Source: Chara braunii (Eukaryota > Streptophyta > Charophyceae > Charales > Characeae). Taken from it: a DNA stretch of 50,525 nt. Below, piece by piece: positions 1 through 11,298 of the stretch. Within the stretch, counting starts at the first letter, position 1. The number at the start of each line of letters is the position of its first letter. The notes under the pieces are model-generated. The model ran no database searches and was not told the origin of the DNA. It saw only the letters and a list, made by a program, of their open reading frames with translations. The DNA is taken from NCBI GenBank assembly GCA_003427395.1, contig BFEA01000332.1:675489-726013 (forward strand), written 5' to 3'. A program made the translations under genes and the position numbers.

Positions 1-157
1 AAACTCCGGGTCAGTTGGGGTATATCAGACTGCTCCTCGGTTAGAAAGGGTATAGGGGCCTGGATGCTGCGCTATTTGAGTAGTACACTGGTTGANCATC
101 CTATAAGGCTCGTTTTGAGCGCCTGCTGTGCGTGGTTGCGCCTGACGGAGTTGCTGC

Positions 158-1414
158 GTCGCAGCTGCGGGTGTGCTTTAAGAACTGCAGCGTTGTCCAG
201 GTTGTGGGAGTGGGTCGGCTGCCCACGCTGCTGCGGGTTATTGCGGTACTAGAGACGATTCTTCGCAGTACGCTATAGCGTCGAGATTGCTACAGGTTTT
301 TGGGTAGCGGGGCGCCCTTGCCGGACCTCCTTGAGACGAGATTGGCGGTGTGTTATACCTTTGGGGAGCTGNTGGGGCGCCACTGTACTGTGTACAAGCT
401 GCACCCGGCCACGGACTCTAGGGGGCTAGCAGACCACGCAAATGGGATTGAGCAGGTTCTGCAACAGGGCTGCTGTTATGAGGAGGGAGTGAGATCGCTG
501 CTGCTTTCGGAGGTAACGCCAGATTGTTGCCACAACTGCTCAAAAGGGGCCTGGAGTGGTGGTCGGTGCCCCTTTAAAACAACATTATTACGGGACTGTT
601 GCCCCTGCAACAAACTGGTTTTTATTGATCTTTCATGCCTCGTAACACTGATGTTACTATGCTGTGAGGACTATTACTCTTCAGAACTGTGGTGTCCATG
701 ACTATTGCTCTACTGGTGAGGCTGCCGTTTCCCCGGGTTGGTGCGACACTGAAGGGGCAGTGGGTGAGCCACGTAGCTGCCGAGATTCCGCCGGTGTTAT
801 TGGCTGGCTCTGATTACTACGACAGCAAGAACCCTGTTGGGCTGCTGGTGAACCGCTGTGGGCTGAGAAGCGATATTTGCAGGTTCCTGGAGACGCGACT
901 CGCTGAGGTTGGACGACGCTTAGAGTAGGCTGCTGCACACTACGGCTGGCCGCTGCATACTGCGACTGAATGCTGCGAACAACTGCTGTTGTTTTTCTGA
1001 CTATGCACAAGACTACTGCTGCGGGCTGCTGCAGACTGGGCACGGACTGCTACTGCTAAGGGCAATGGACTGAGTACGGACTGCTTCTGTTGGTGACTGC
1101 TATAGGCTGCTGTTGAGGGTGTGCGGACTATGCACCGCTGCTGCAGCTGTTGGCCGGGCACAAGCTATCACTACGTACTGCGCAATGATTATCGCTGCTA
1201 CCGCTGGCAGCTGTTGGCAATCTCTGTTGCACTCGGCTGGTGGCTGGTGGGGACTACTGCCGTTGCTATTGGCCACCATTGAGTACTACTGCTGCTGCGC
1301 ATAAAGGACGATACAAGGTACTGGGCAGCTGTAATTGGACTAAGGGAGGTTACTGCTGCTGCGCACTAAGGTACTGCTGCTGCGCATAAAGGACGATACA
1401 AGGTACTGGGATGC
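158..1414. repeat. CTG-rich segment unique to the 5' LTR
   Basis: In the right LTR the sequence runs uninterrupted from GAGTTGCTGC into TAGCAGGGG. Here about 1257 bp lie between these two words. The segment is rich in CTG/CTGCTG words and ends with an 85-bp direct repeat: the word ATAAAGGACGATACAAGGTA occurs at 1301-1320 and 1386-1405. The only junction homology is TGC. No coding potential, terminal inverted repeats or poly-A are visible. It may be a local expansion of CTG words, or ancestral LTR sequence deleted from the other copy. A similar CTG-rich style is seen at 18640-19130. Confidence 0.6.
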
Positions 1415-2102
1415 TAGCAGGGGAGTTCGTCAGAAGAGGTTACTTCGACAGTTTGGCTTCATTAACCAAGTTGTCAGTTGGCCGCCATTGTGGGGCCCTC
1501 AGGCGAACCAAGATAACAAGGGCCCCTCACGCGAGTCTAAGTGCACCCCTATGAGAGTCTCTAAACCTTCTCTATCTGCCTTTCTTACTCCAAGTCTAGT
1601 AAATTGGTTACGAGGGGAAGGCGGCAGGCGGGTTTGCAACCCGTAGGACCGCAATAAGACTCTTTGGGGAATCCTCCCACCGATTGCGGGAGCTCTGGCG
1701 GAACCTAGGCGAGGTTCTGGAGGCAGGGAACCATCAGGTAACTTCTTTCTGTCTATATACTCCCACTACACCCATGTTTGCATATCCCCCTATAGTTGAT
1801 TGATGTATGCCTGCCTGTCCCTATAAAGCTTGCTTTTTATTCACGACATACCCAGACAAAGTAAAAGAATGCATGTATAAAGTTAAGTCTCAACTTCTTC
1901 GATGGATTGAAAGCAGATTGTGAGAGTACAGTCTTGAGTTGAAGATGATCGGCTCAACTATATGCTACCTCAAAAGACTAAGGGTAGACGAATTATATAA
2001 ATCTTGGATACTTAAACTGTTCAGGGCGACTAGGATGGCCTAGTCATATGCCCAAAGAAGAGAAAAGTTGTTGTGCTCTGTGTTTGTGTATACTTCTTGG
2101 CT

Positions 2103-2140
2103 GGGCTAGACATGTTCCATAAGTTTGGGTGGTCTAGCCT
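2103..2140 (+). other. Conserved-loop hairpin, single copy in 5' LTR
   Basis: GGGCTAGAC at 2103-2111 pairs with GTCTAGCCT at 2132-2140: eight Watson-Crick pairs and one G-T, around a 20-nt loop. The loop contains the word TTCCATAAGTTTGGGTG. It is the counterpart of the last hairpin (21132-21169) of the seven-member array in the 3' LTR. The other six are missing here because the corresponding ~580 bp are replaced by eight bases at 1923-1930. Confidence 0.8.
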
Positions 2141-4293
2141 TATGCCCTAGGTAAGTTGGGTATAAAGGAAAAATCATTGAAAGGCTACGAACTATTGTTT
2201 GCTAAAGTAACTTGGGGATGGTGAGAGAGTGCATGTCTGTGGCTTGGCCTGCGTGTGACTGAGTGATGCCACTTCTTAGGCTGAGTTTGGATTTTGATAG
2301 GTAGTTGCTGTAGTTGCTCGCCACGTGCTAGAGCCATAGGAGTTAAGAGTCATTTCCTGTATTTTCTGGGCTCGTTTTTTTTTTACTTAGACTCATTTTT
2401 GCAGTTCTCGGATCCTTTATTTATACTTGGTCTTGTATAAATCTTGGTAAGCCACTTTCTCTACGGGAAGCGCTGCCGAAATTTTCCTAAATTAGAGGAG
2501 TTAGCTTGTATTTCGACAGGTGGCGACGTACGTAGGAGAGACTATGTCATAGGCTACCTTTGACTTGGGCGCTTGCTAGAGATAAGGCTTAGACCTAGTT
2601 AAGTGTGGTGACTTGGGTAAGATCGTGATATGGAGATTATCCTCCATGAGCTCATGGACTTAGCTTGAGATTGGTCTGTCTTGTGTTACAGGTCTCCTTG
2701 ATCGATTGATTCAGGACCTGGGGCTAGATTCAGCTTTGATCCTGCAAGGATCACCTTCTGTTGCCACAGATAACAGGTCGGTTGCCGACTCGTCGGTTAC
2801 GACTCAACCTCAACCCACTCTCCTTACTCAACCTAAAGAGGCTTCAGCCCTGGTGATCTTTTTTGTTTTGTTAAGGTTTCACCCGGACTTTTATTGAATG
2901 GCCATTTAACAAAGGTACTGAGTATTTACTTAAGGTTGGTTGGTTGGAGGTTGGGGCTTGCATGGCTGAGGCAAAGGGTATGAGCATAGAGATTGGTTGG
3001 AGTTGACTCCGTGTAGCGTATGGACTTGTGCTTGACTTCTTGATGCGATTGCAGGTACGTTCTAGGGCTTGGATTATTGGATTGGACTGCCCTGCGATGT
3101 TATACATGTGTATGGCTATGAGGAGGCCCACTATGATTGTGAGATGTGATCGTCACACGTTCATTCCCATATGTGTGCATATGTGTGTATATGTGTATGT
3201 ATGCGTACCTATGTAGGGTACTTGTGTGGCCTGAAAGGGGCCGCGTGCTAAGGAGTTAATCAGGGGTTGGGCTAGTAGAGAAAGGATGACCCCGTTACTT
3301 ATATAAGTGCTTCTAGGAGATTGTTAGTCGGACATTGGTCCTGGGCCGGGATTCAAGGCCCTTGTCCAGGACATCCCAAGCCCTAGGCCCTGCATTGAAG
3401 GGGACCCCCCTCGGGCAGAGCCTACTTGCCTTGACCGCCAGGGCACTCGGGCCGAAAGTCGGACGTGCCGCGGCGGCCGCACAGCTAGTCCTTCAGCCGT
3501 GCAATGTCGTGAAGGGCGGAACCTTCACGATACTTCGAGTCTGACACGTGAGTGTCATAAGCAGTACTCGGATCCACAAGGGACCGCTCGATTATGGGCA
3601 CTGCATAGTGCGCCATCTTCGCGACTGCTTGTGTGCGTTGGCATTGCTAGCCGATATGAGAAGGCCCACGCCCGCGCGGCTTTGTATTGAGTCTCGCGCT
3701 CGACGCTCAGCCGGTTCCCGCACCAGGAAGTTATGGGATGGACACTAAGGGACTAGGAGGGTGTCGCGTTGTACGTCCTTTACGTCGTTCAGTGCTCGTG
3801 TGCGTGTGTGCGTGTGCTTTACCTTTATGTACGTTATAGTAGTGTGCGCGTGGCATGTGGGATACGTCCTAGTCGACCGGCGACGAGCCGCGCTTGGGAC
3901 CTCAGCCCCCCAAGATGTCGGTTCGCGTGCGGATCCGATAGAGGCGTAGTACCGCGCGTACCCCTTATGCTACAACGAACGAGAAACACCCTCGGCTGGT
4001 TCACCTCTGCGATTGCAGCTAATCAGCTTTCGTACTGTGGACTGGTAGCTCGGCGATGATACGCCCACCGAAGGGAGGTGACAAATCCCGTAAGGTGGAG
4101 GTAGTCGTACCTCGCATAGGCCCTGTCCTGTCGTAGGGGCTCACGAGAGGTATGGCTGGCGCACCCGGCCGGAGCGGCTTGTGGAAGCTCCGTGTGTGTA
4201 CCACAACGGGATGTGTACTCTGACTCCTGCGTGACGCGGCCGGGAGGGTCCCGCGCTACCTCTGAGTGGTGCCGGACCGATGCGCACGACGGG

Positions 4294-4312
4294 TGGCGCC
4301 GTTGCCGGGGAT
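4294..4312 (+). other. Element 1 primer-binding site (tRNA-Asp type)
   Basis: TGGCGCCGTTGCCGGGGAT is the reverse complement of the 3' end of plant tRNA-Asp(GUC), including CCA, over 19 nt; the tRNA sequence is from memory. It begins two bases after the inferred LTR end. This fixes the element's orientation as plus and its LTR boundary. From 4313 to 4647 lies the leader, in which I see no other feature. Confidence 0.88.
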
Positions 4313-4647
4313 GACGGTTGCCTGCCGTTGTCCCTGGTGGAACGACATCCGGATATTAGGATAAGAAAGAAATCAGGCATGAGTGGGGGATTCGAAGTGA
4401 GTCTATAGGGAAGGGTATAGGAGAGATTGCATGACTATAGTAACTATGTGGAGAAACTCACTGCTTAGGTAGACCTTGTGAATGTAGGTCTGGGAGCGAA
4501 AGAGGCGTGGGTGTCAGTTAAAGTCTGAAACGCCCAAGAGCTAAGTGGTTAGCTCGATAGGTTTATGCTAGAGTGAGTGTGCTGAGTAAAGTTGCCTTTG
4601 TACCTCGTCTTACTACAGGGAAGTTAAGTGAAGGACAGGCTGCTAAA

Positions 4648-5805
4648 ATGACAGGCGGCATAGGCGATAGTTCAGGCAAGGTCCTGACCCTCGATGATCT
4701 CATCGAGGCGATGGACAAGCGGGAAAGAACGCCGAGGAGTGTCCCCAAAGTCGACACCTTCCACTTCAATGGGGAACGGGTCTCTGAATGGTTGGACCTA
4801 GTGGAGCAAGCCTTGGTGGGAGTACCAGACGAGACGAAATTCAAACGCATCCTGCAGTATGTGCTCCATAAGCACCATCCGAAAGTACGGAAGGTGGTCG
4901 ACGACGCCAACGGCGACTGGGCTAAATTTAAGGAAGGAATGCAGCGGAAGTATAGGTTGGGGGATGGCCTGCTGACTATGGCGGACCTAGAGGCAACGAA
5001 TAGGGACGACTTCACCACCATTGGGGCATTCCTGCAAGAATTCAAAAAGAAGGCGAGAAAGGTACATGGGATATCAGAGGAGGCGCAGTGCGCCGTCTTC
5101 CTGGGATTGCTCACCGCATCTGAGACAGTTGAGCTAACAAGCCATGGGGGAGGAAATGCCAAACTTATCTGGGCCACCATTGACAGAGGGGTGGAGGTTG
5201 GAGGCCTCGACCAGGTCGAGCAGCACCAGGTGAGGCTGCAGAGGCAGAAGCGGAAGGATAGGGATGCGGCTGGGTCGCCAGGAGTAAAGAAGATCATAGC
5301 CGACGTATTAGCAGGGCTTGACCCGGTGATACAGCGGAAGGTGACGGCGGCAGTCCAGGAAAAAGGCAAGGGGGCCGTGGTAGAGGAGGCTACCCAGGAG
5401 GGATGGGAAGAGGAGGAGCCGGTACCTCCACACCTTACGAAGGCGCAGCGTAAGCAGCGCAATCTAGCACAAGGCGAACAAGGGTCAGGAAAGGGCCAGG
5501 CGCCTCAAGTAGTGGTAGCGGCATCTCCGAGCTCATCCGGGCCGTCAAGTAGTGCGGGCCCGTCGCAAGCACCAGTGTCACCATTTGGGCACTGGTCGTG
5601 GCCCCTAGTTAACACCTATGTACCCTGGGGTGGCCCAACGCCGTCTGGACAGGTAATACCCTATGCTGGGCCCCAGACAAGTATGCCACCTCCGAGCTAC
5701 CCCGCCGCCCAAACTCAGCCAGCGGTACCACCGACGCCAACGCCCACACAAAGTTCACAAGGCAGTGGGCCAAGGGAACCAGGGGAATGGAGGAAGGGGC
5801 GGTAG
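4648..5805 (+). pseudogene. gag: Element 1 Gag, capsid-like part (frameshifted)
   Basis: A 385-codon open frame from ATG 4648 (context AAAATGACA); no ATG lies further upstream in frame. Residues about 35-190 (FHFNGERVSEWLDLVEQAL, then WAKFKEGMQRKYR) have the helical, Trp-containing character of retrotransposon Gag capsid domains that package element RNA. A charged linker and a Pro/Ser/Gln-rich tail follow. The frame ends at TAG 5803-5805. From about 5770 the sensible protein sequence, Gly/Gln/Asn-rich and leading to the zinc knuckle, continues in another frame. A one-base indel near 5765-5790 therefore split Gag; a programmed frameshift is a less likely alternative, since no slippery heptamer is obvious. 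Confidence 0.8.
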
Positions 5806-6043
5806 ACGAGGACATGGCAGGACTGGCGGTGGCCGAGGAGGCCAATGGGGCAGTCAAGGCGGCCAAGGAGGCCAATGGGGCAACCAAGGTGGCCAAGGTA
5901 ATCAAGGCGGCCAAGACAACCAAGGGAATCAAGGTGGTGGAAGGGCCCGTTTTGACTGGAGAAGTGCTATATGCCAGCACTGTGAGCAGCAGGGCCACAC
6001 TATTAGGTTTTGCAACATACGGAGAGAGGACGAGAAAAATTGA
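5770..6043 (+). pseudogene. gag: Element 1 Gag nucleocapsid with CCHC knuckle
   Basis: Continuation of Gag in the second frame. It is a glycine-rich GGQWGNQGGQGNQ-type stretch followed by a CCHC zinc knuckle, C-x2-C-x4-H-x4-C, encoded at 5972-6013 (CQHCEQQGHTIRFC). Such knuckles bind element RNA. The frame meets TGA at 6041-6043 but reads on sensibly behind it (MDGDIYDQFGDFIDR from 6059). The stop is therefore best read as a lesion; CGA to TGA would explain it. Confidence 0.8.
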
Positions 6044-6727
6044 CTGATTTATTCTAACATGGATGGGGACATTTACGACCAATTTGGAGATTTTATTGAT
6101 AGGAAGGCCGGTGGAGTTAGGGCGGAGGCCCAACGAAGGTTGGCAGCACGACAGCCACCCCCTGCCACGCTCAGGCTATGGCAGGAGAAGGAGGAACTGC
6201 CAGTTGGAGTTGAGGAAGTAGGAAGTGACGAGGAAGTAACCCAGAGGCTACAGGCCGGGGATGTAAGAGAGAAGCCCATAATCATCGAGTCGAACGATGA
6301 GGGTGACGATGAAAAGGTAGAGCCGACGGTAGTCCCGCTGAATAAGATGGAGGATTTATAGGACAAGGTAGGGAGGTACCAACGGAAGTTGGTAGGTCTC
6401 TGCGAGGGAGTGAAGGAGTGGAGGGATAACCTCGCCAAGGTCTTTCTTTATGACGCTGGTCCGGAATCCATGCAAGGGCGGCCCGGAGTGACCACTGTGG
6501 GGACGGGCCCGCGGTCAGGGATGATGACTAGGCCCCCCACCCCGCAAGCCAGGCTGGCTCAGGCGGCCCGCACTCGAAGTCAAGCCAAGGCAGGTGCGAG
6601 TCAAGGACCTCCTCGGAAGGAACCAGAATCAGAAAAGAGGAAGAAAACTGTAGAGGTAGAGGATGATGATGATGATGAAGGGGAAGATGACCGGTTACGT
6701 CAGGAAGAAGATCAAAGGGCCGAATAG
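6044..6727 (+). pseudogene. Element 1 Gag-protease linker, with two stops
   Basis: The same frame continues with an acidic and basic low-complexity linker (EDDDDDEGEDDRLRQEEDQ near 6655-6720). It is interrupted by TAG at 6359-6361 and TAG at 6725-6727. Both stops sit where a Gln codon (CAG) would fit the surrounding sequence. No catalytic motif is visible. It probably links nucleocapsid and protease in the original Gag-Pol polyprotein. Confidence 0.65.
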
Positions 6728-7786
6728 CGAGCCAAGAAAAGAGAAAGTCGGGGAGAGGACGAACTGGTTATGGGAGACGTACCGCCAAAAAGGAAGAAGT
6801 ATGCGGTCCGGTTAGAGGAAGGATTTGATGTAGAGCGAGTAATTGACAGGCTGCTTGAGGGCCATAATGATTTAATGACCCTGAAAGAGATCCTAGCGTC
6901 TGCGCCCAGGCTCCGCAATGAGTTGAAGGGCAGACTGTCAAGACGACTGGTACCAAATGTTCACCTCAGCNTGATCCTGCCCAAGGAGATGGAATGGGCA
7001 GAGCCAGGGACAAAAATGGATTGGAAGTGTGTAGCTTGTGGCGTGGTGGACCTAGCGGTAAAGGGCTCCAAATGCACAGCCATGGTGGATACCGGCGCGN
7101 ANATGAATATCATTCGAGAGGCCGACGCCATCAAGTTTGGGTTAGAGGTAGACCGTTCAGATTGTGGCATCCTGCACGGGGCCAACAACAAGGCGGTGTT
7201 CTGTGGAACAACCTCGAATGTGCTACTGGAGATTGGCAGGGTGAAAGCGCGAGCCTGTTTCTTTGTGATGCCTGATGTGGACCACAGCATCCTCCTGGGG
7301 AGGTCCTTCCTATGCAGGACGGAGACTTTGATATATAATAAGCATGATAGGTCATTGATCCTGATTCTATGTGATCCAGCATGCGGGAATTACGAAGTGA
7401 TTACCTGCCGGAACACTGGGCCAAGGAGCCTCAGGAACAGGCCCAACCCTGACTCCTTCACGATTGAGGAGTCAGAAGACGCGCATCGGAGGCTTATGGC
7501 AGAGCCCGAGGACGAAGTAGAAGGTGAGGCCTTCTCGCTCAGCCTGTCGGATGTGGGAAAGGCCACGGATATAGTGGCCACGCACGAGATGGCCGATCCG
7601 GATGCCATTCAGGCGTTGAGGGAGCAGGTTCAGGAGTATCCCCAGGTAGGGGAAATGGAGCTGGTTTACCGGCTTCCCAAGGGGGAAATGGATCCGGCAG
7701 TGGCACAGGCACAGGCACGAGTGCCAAGTCAGCCTTTTTTAGGGGCCGACTCAAGCAGAGTGTCCAAAGGCGGTACAAAACGATAG
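6728..7786 (+). pseudogene. pol: Element 1 aspartic protease region
   Basis: Frame with the retropepsin active-site motif DTGA at 7088-7099 (AMVDTGA) and the downstream hydrophobic-Gly element SILLGRSFL near 7290. Together these are typical of LTR-retrotransposon proteases that mature the polyprotein. Two n bases lie next to the active site. The frame stops at 7784-7786. The reverse transcriptase frame is offset by one base, and the switch point is most simply the six-T run at 7735-7740. Behind it RGRLKQSVQRRYKTIDKK reads on in the RT frame. A one-base homopolymer error or mutation is likely. Confidence 0.82.
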
Positions 7787-9408
7787 ACAAAAAGTGTCGC
7801 CCAGTTCCCGTTCTGGTTACCGAGGACGAGGAGGTGTACTACGAACGGGAGCGAGCGTTGATACGGCGGATGAGGAAAAGTGCGTCAGAAGGGCCATGCC
7901 GTATCAATGAGGAAAACGAAGGGAAGTTGATAGTGGGAGAACCGGACTTCCTACTACCACAGGAAAGAGCCCTGATGGTGGAGCTGATGAAGAAAAGACA
8001 TCGCGCCTATGCGTTCAGCGACGAGGAGCGTGGCAGGTTGGATGTGGACAAGATTCCAATGATCCGCATCCATACCTTGTCGCACGAGCCATGGAACCTA
8101 AGAGGGGCGCGATACCCGGATCCGGTCGAAGAGAAGAAGGTAGTGGACTACCTCGATGGCAAAATACGTACGCACGTCGCCGACTACTCAAGCGGACCCT
8201 ACGCATCCCCGTGGTTTTGCTTTATTAAGCCCAATGAGACACTAAGGTGGGTACAGGACTTGCAGAGACTGAATGCGGTGACAGTGCGGGACGCAGGTGG
8301 GCTACCAAATGCTGATGCCCTGTCGGAATCATGCGCTGGGACGCCGATAATTTCGCTTATTGACCTCTATTCCGGATATGACCAATTTTCGGTCTACCCG
8401 CCGGACCGACCAGTGACGGCTATGCACACGCCTCGAGGGCTTATCCACATGAATGTGGCTCCACAAGGGTGGACGAATGCGGTGGCAATGGTCCAGAGGA
8501 ATATGATCCGGGTCATGCAGACAATTAGTCCACACATCACGCAGCCATACATCGATGACCTGGCAGTGAAAGGGCTGCGAAAAAGGGAAGACGATGAGGT
8601 CCTACCTGGAGTAAGGCGGTTTGTCTGGAGGCACGTTCAGGACCTTGATAAAGTCCTAGGCTTGCTTGAGGAGTACAACCTTACGGCCAGTGGGCTTAAG
8701 TCTAAGCACTGTATGAAGAAAGCGACTATCTTGGGGTTCGTCTGTAATGAGAACGGCTGGCGACCGGATGTTAAGAAGACGGATAAGATAGTTGAGTGGC
8801 CGGTGCCATTCCATTCTGTAACAGATGTAAGGAGCTTCCTAGGTACGTGTGGGTTTTGGAAGTCCTTCGTCAAGAACTTTGTGGCAAAAACAGAGCAATT
8901 AAGGACGCTGGTCCGGCAGGATCAGGAGTGGACCTGGGGTGAGGATCATGAAGAGGCTGTGGCCAACATCAAAGAGGAGTTCCGGGAAGGAGGATTGGTG
9001 CTAGGAGCGCCCGATTATGACGCTACGGAGACGAGACCATTCATTGTGGAGACCGATGCAGGACCGACGGCCTTGGGTGGAGTTCTAATCCAAGCAGACA
9101 TCAAGGGGAAGGAGAGGTCGTTGCGCTTTGAGAGTTGCACACTATGTACGTCAGAGAGAAACTACTCCCAATTCAAGAGGGAAACTCTCGCCGTCCTTTA
9201 TTGTCTGCGGATTTTTCGAAACTACATCTTCGGCAGGAGGTTCATCTTGAGGGTAGACCCAACGGCTCTCGCCTTCTCCCTGAGGAATTATGTTCCGTCC
9301 GATCCAACAGTTGCCAGGTGGTTGACATACATCTGGATGTTCAATTTCGAGTTGGAATGGATCCAAGGGAGCAAGAACAGGGCAGATGGGCTAAGTCGCA
9401 TCAATTAG
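7741..9408 (+). pseudogene. pol: Element 1 reverse transcriptase and RNase H
   Basis: One open frame with a complete RT. It has the SPWFCFIKPN entry, LIDLYSGYDQF with the first catalytic Asp, APQGWTNAVAM, and the catalytic box YIDD at 8548-8559. A connection domain follows (VRSFLGTCGFWKSFVKNF), then RNase H with catalytic Asp in VETDAGPTALGGVL (9055-9057), RNYSQFKRETLAVLY and QGSKNRADGLSR. Order and motifs make it Ty3/gypsy-like, but GWTN and PYIDDLAVKG differ from the usual plant forms. It ends at TAG 9406-9408, after which the same frame continues into integrase, so the stop is probably CAG to TAG. Confidence 0.88.
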
Positions 9409-10623
9409 GATAGGCAGGACGGGGAAGCTGTAAAGGATACGCCCCCAGTTGACGGCTTTCTGGACCAGGACGAGGACATCCGCCTCCATATCAATAAGTG
9501 GTCCCCACGAGTCCCCAGCTGCGTTGGCCATCCTATCTGGCACGCGCCTAAGGGGTATGAGCGAAAAGTTGAGTTGGTGCTCAAGCCTTTCGAAGAAGAG
9601 GATCCCTGGGGTGGTAAGGACGTCCAATGGATGACCAAGTTGGCACTCGCAGGTAGCCATTGTATGGTGGATGAGGTACGGACAATAGACGAGGGCCCGG
9701 ACAGGGTAAAACGTCACGAGGAAGTAATGGGAGGAATGTACCTCCTCGTCAACATGCTTCTGCAGGAGTCCCTTGATTTGGAAAACTCGCTAAATCCAGC
9801 CGAAGGAGGAGATACTGTGTTGGAGAGTTAGGATGACGAGTTTGAAGAGGGAGAGATCAAGGAGGCATTCCGCGCAGAGGAGTATAAAGGGATTTACCTA
9901 GAGCTGGGACTTCTCTTATCCTGCGAGACGCGTGATAGAGACGCAAGCCATAGGGCGCAGATGATGAGGGATCGCTACCTAGTAAGGGACGGTCATCTCT
10001 TCGTAAGAAGGAAAGTAGGGAACCCCAGGCGGGTGGTATGTGGTCGCAACCGTCAGATCGACGTCATAGCAGCACTTCACGATGGCATTGCAGGCGGACA
10101 CCGGGGAATTACTGCCACATATGCCAAAATAAGTGAGCTATACTACTGGGAGGGGATGATGGAGATGGTTGGGAAATTCTGCCGTTCCTGTGTGCCGTGC
10201 CAGGAGCAGTCTCGTCTAAGGCCAGGAGAGTCACTGCATCCAAGGCTGGAGAGAGAGGTCGGGGCCGTAGTACACCTCGACCTATTGTTCATGCCCCTTG
10301 GAGATCATGGCTACAACTATATCTTCGATGCGCGCAACAACCTATCTGGCTTCGTAGATGGATGGGCAATCCGTACGAAGACTGAGCCAGTTCTGGTCAG
10401 CTGCATCGAGGAGTATTACCTACGCTGCCCGTTCGTTAGGGAATTCGTAATGGACAGGGGGTCGGAGTTTACCTGTCAGGAGGTGCAAGAGCTGCTGTCA
10501 AGATATGGGGTAGTAACTAACTACACCACGGCCGCCCACCCACAGGCAAACGCTCCGGTGGAAAGGGGTCATAGTACCATTACGACTCTACTAGCAAAAT
10601 GGACCGAAGGTAGGCCCAGCTAG
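9409..10623 (+). pseudogene. pol: Element 1 integrase, zinc-binding and catalytic core
   Basis: Same frame as RT, broken by TAG 9829-9831 and TAG 10621-10623. About 180 residues of linker precede the HHCC zinc-binding region: His codons at 10078-10080 and 10099-10101, then FCRSCVPC. The DDE catalytic triad is present: Asp 10279-10281 (VVHLDLLFM), Asp 10453-10455 (VMDRGSEF) and Glu 10561-10563 (NAPVERGHS). The product would insert element cDNA into chromosomes. The catalytic residues are intact, but the stops inactivate this copy. Confidence 0.85.
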
Positions 10624-11139
10624 TGGTCGAGGTATCTGAGGGCCGCCTTCTTCGTTGAGAACATCACAGTGAAAAGGACCACTAAGTACGCGCCGGCCAC
10701 ATTGTGGTATGGAAGACATGCTACCTTTCCAATCGAGAGCTTCCTAAAGACTTGAAGGCGTCAGGACTTGGAGGTAAATCTGTCTTTCGAATAATTGCTC
10801 GATATTCGAGCTCGGCAGGTGGGCGCGATTGAGGAAAGAGTCCAAGAGGCATCCGACCAGGTAGAGAGGAGCCGTATGGACGATAAGGCTCGCTAGGACC
10901 AGTCGGCTCGTGTAAGAAAGGTACCCTTGGTAGTTGGGGATGTCGTGCTCTTGTATGATTCATCGCTGGAAAAACAATGGTCCAGGAAACTGGACAAGAG
11001 GTGGTTGGGTCCCTATCGGATCGTGCGATGCGGAGAGTTCGGCGCATACCAGATCGAGGAACTGAATGGAACAGAGTGGAAAGACTGGGTGTCAGGGACG
11101 AGGTTGAAGAAATTTGTGGCCAGAGAAGAGGTGAGATAG
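10624..11139 (+). pseudogene. pol: Element 1 integrase C-terminal domain (GPY/F)
   Basis: The same frame continues behind TAG 10621 with WSRYLRAAFFVENITVKRT. It is then cut by TGA 10753-10755, TAA 10792-10794 and TAG 10894-10896. The final 70 codons hold the GPY/F module (RWLGPYRIVR, GPY at about 11008-11016) that ends gypsy integrases. All stops are one C-to-T change away from CGA, CAA or CAG. It ends at the natural-looking TAG 11137-11139. No chromodomain is visible behind it. Confidence 0.78.
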
Positions 11140-11298
11140 GCAGCCCAGTCCCCTTAGAATGGAATAGATGGGTTTGTAGGAGGATTGCTTGGGGTATATG
11201 CTTGGTTTGGCCTGGGTGTGTCTCTTTGGCGCCTGTTTGCTTACCCCGGCGCGTGTCGGTTGTCTCCTTCGCCTGTTGTGCAGGACTGACTTGCAGCC
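11140..11298 (+). other. Spacer between pol and the second Gag-like frame
   Basis: 159 bp between the pol stop and ATG 11299. No motif is recognised. Confidence 0.5.

Larger units (their letters stand above)
1..4291 (+). repeat. Element 1: 5' LTR (left end outside window)
   Basis: Positions 1-157 and 1415-4291 match 19715-19867 and 19868-23289 closely, about 97-98% by eye and mostly transitions. The right boundary is set by the primer-binding site that starts two bases later at 4294 and by the break in homology with the right copy at 23289. The left end is not in the window. If the right copy starts at 19662, about 53 bp are missing here. This copy lacks about 580 bp of the right copy (the hairpin array) and has about 1.26 kb the right copy lacks. 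It contains a TG/TATG microsatellite near 3160-3210. Small open frames such as 2706-2897 are present in both copies, but that follows from LTR identity. Confidence 0.85.

Noticed and set aside
300-1304. Short frames in the left LTR block
   Set aside because: CTG-rich low-complexity sequence; Cys/Leu/Ala-rich chance frames.
2706-2897. 63-codon frame conserved in both LTRs (also 21735-21926)
   Set aside because: Conservation follows from the shared origin of the LTRs; no motif or selection evidence.
4563-5462. 299-codon minus-strand frame
   Set aside because: Antisense shadow of the gag coding frame; Ser/Arg-rich without motifs.
5663-6043. Programmed gag frameshift at about 5770
   Set aside because: No clear slippery site, and the copy has many other lesions; a one-base indel is simpler.
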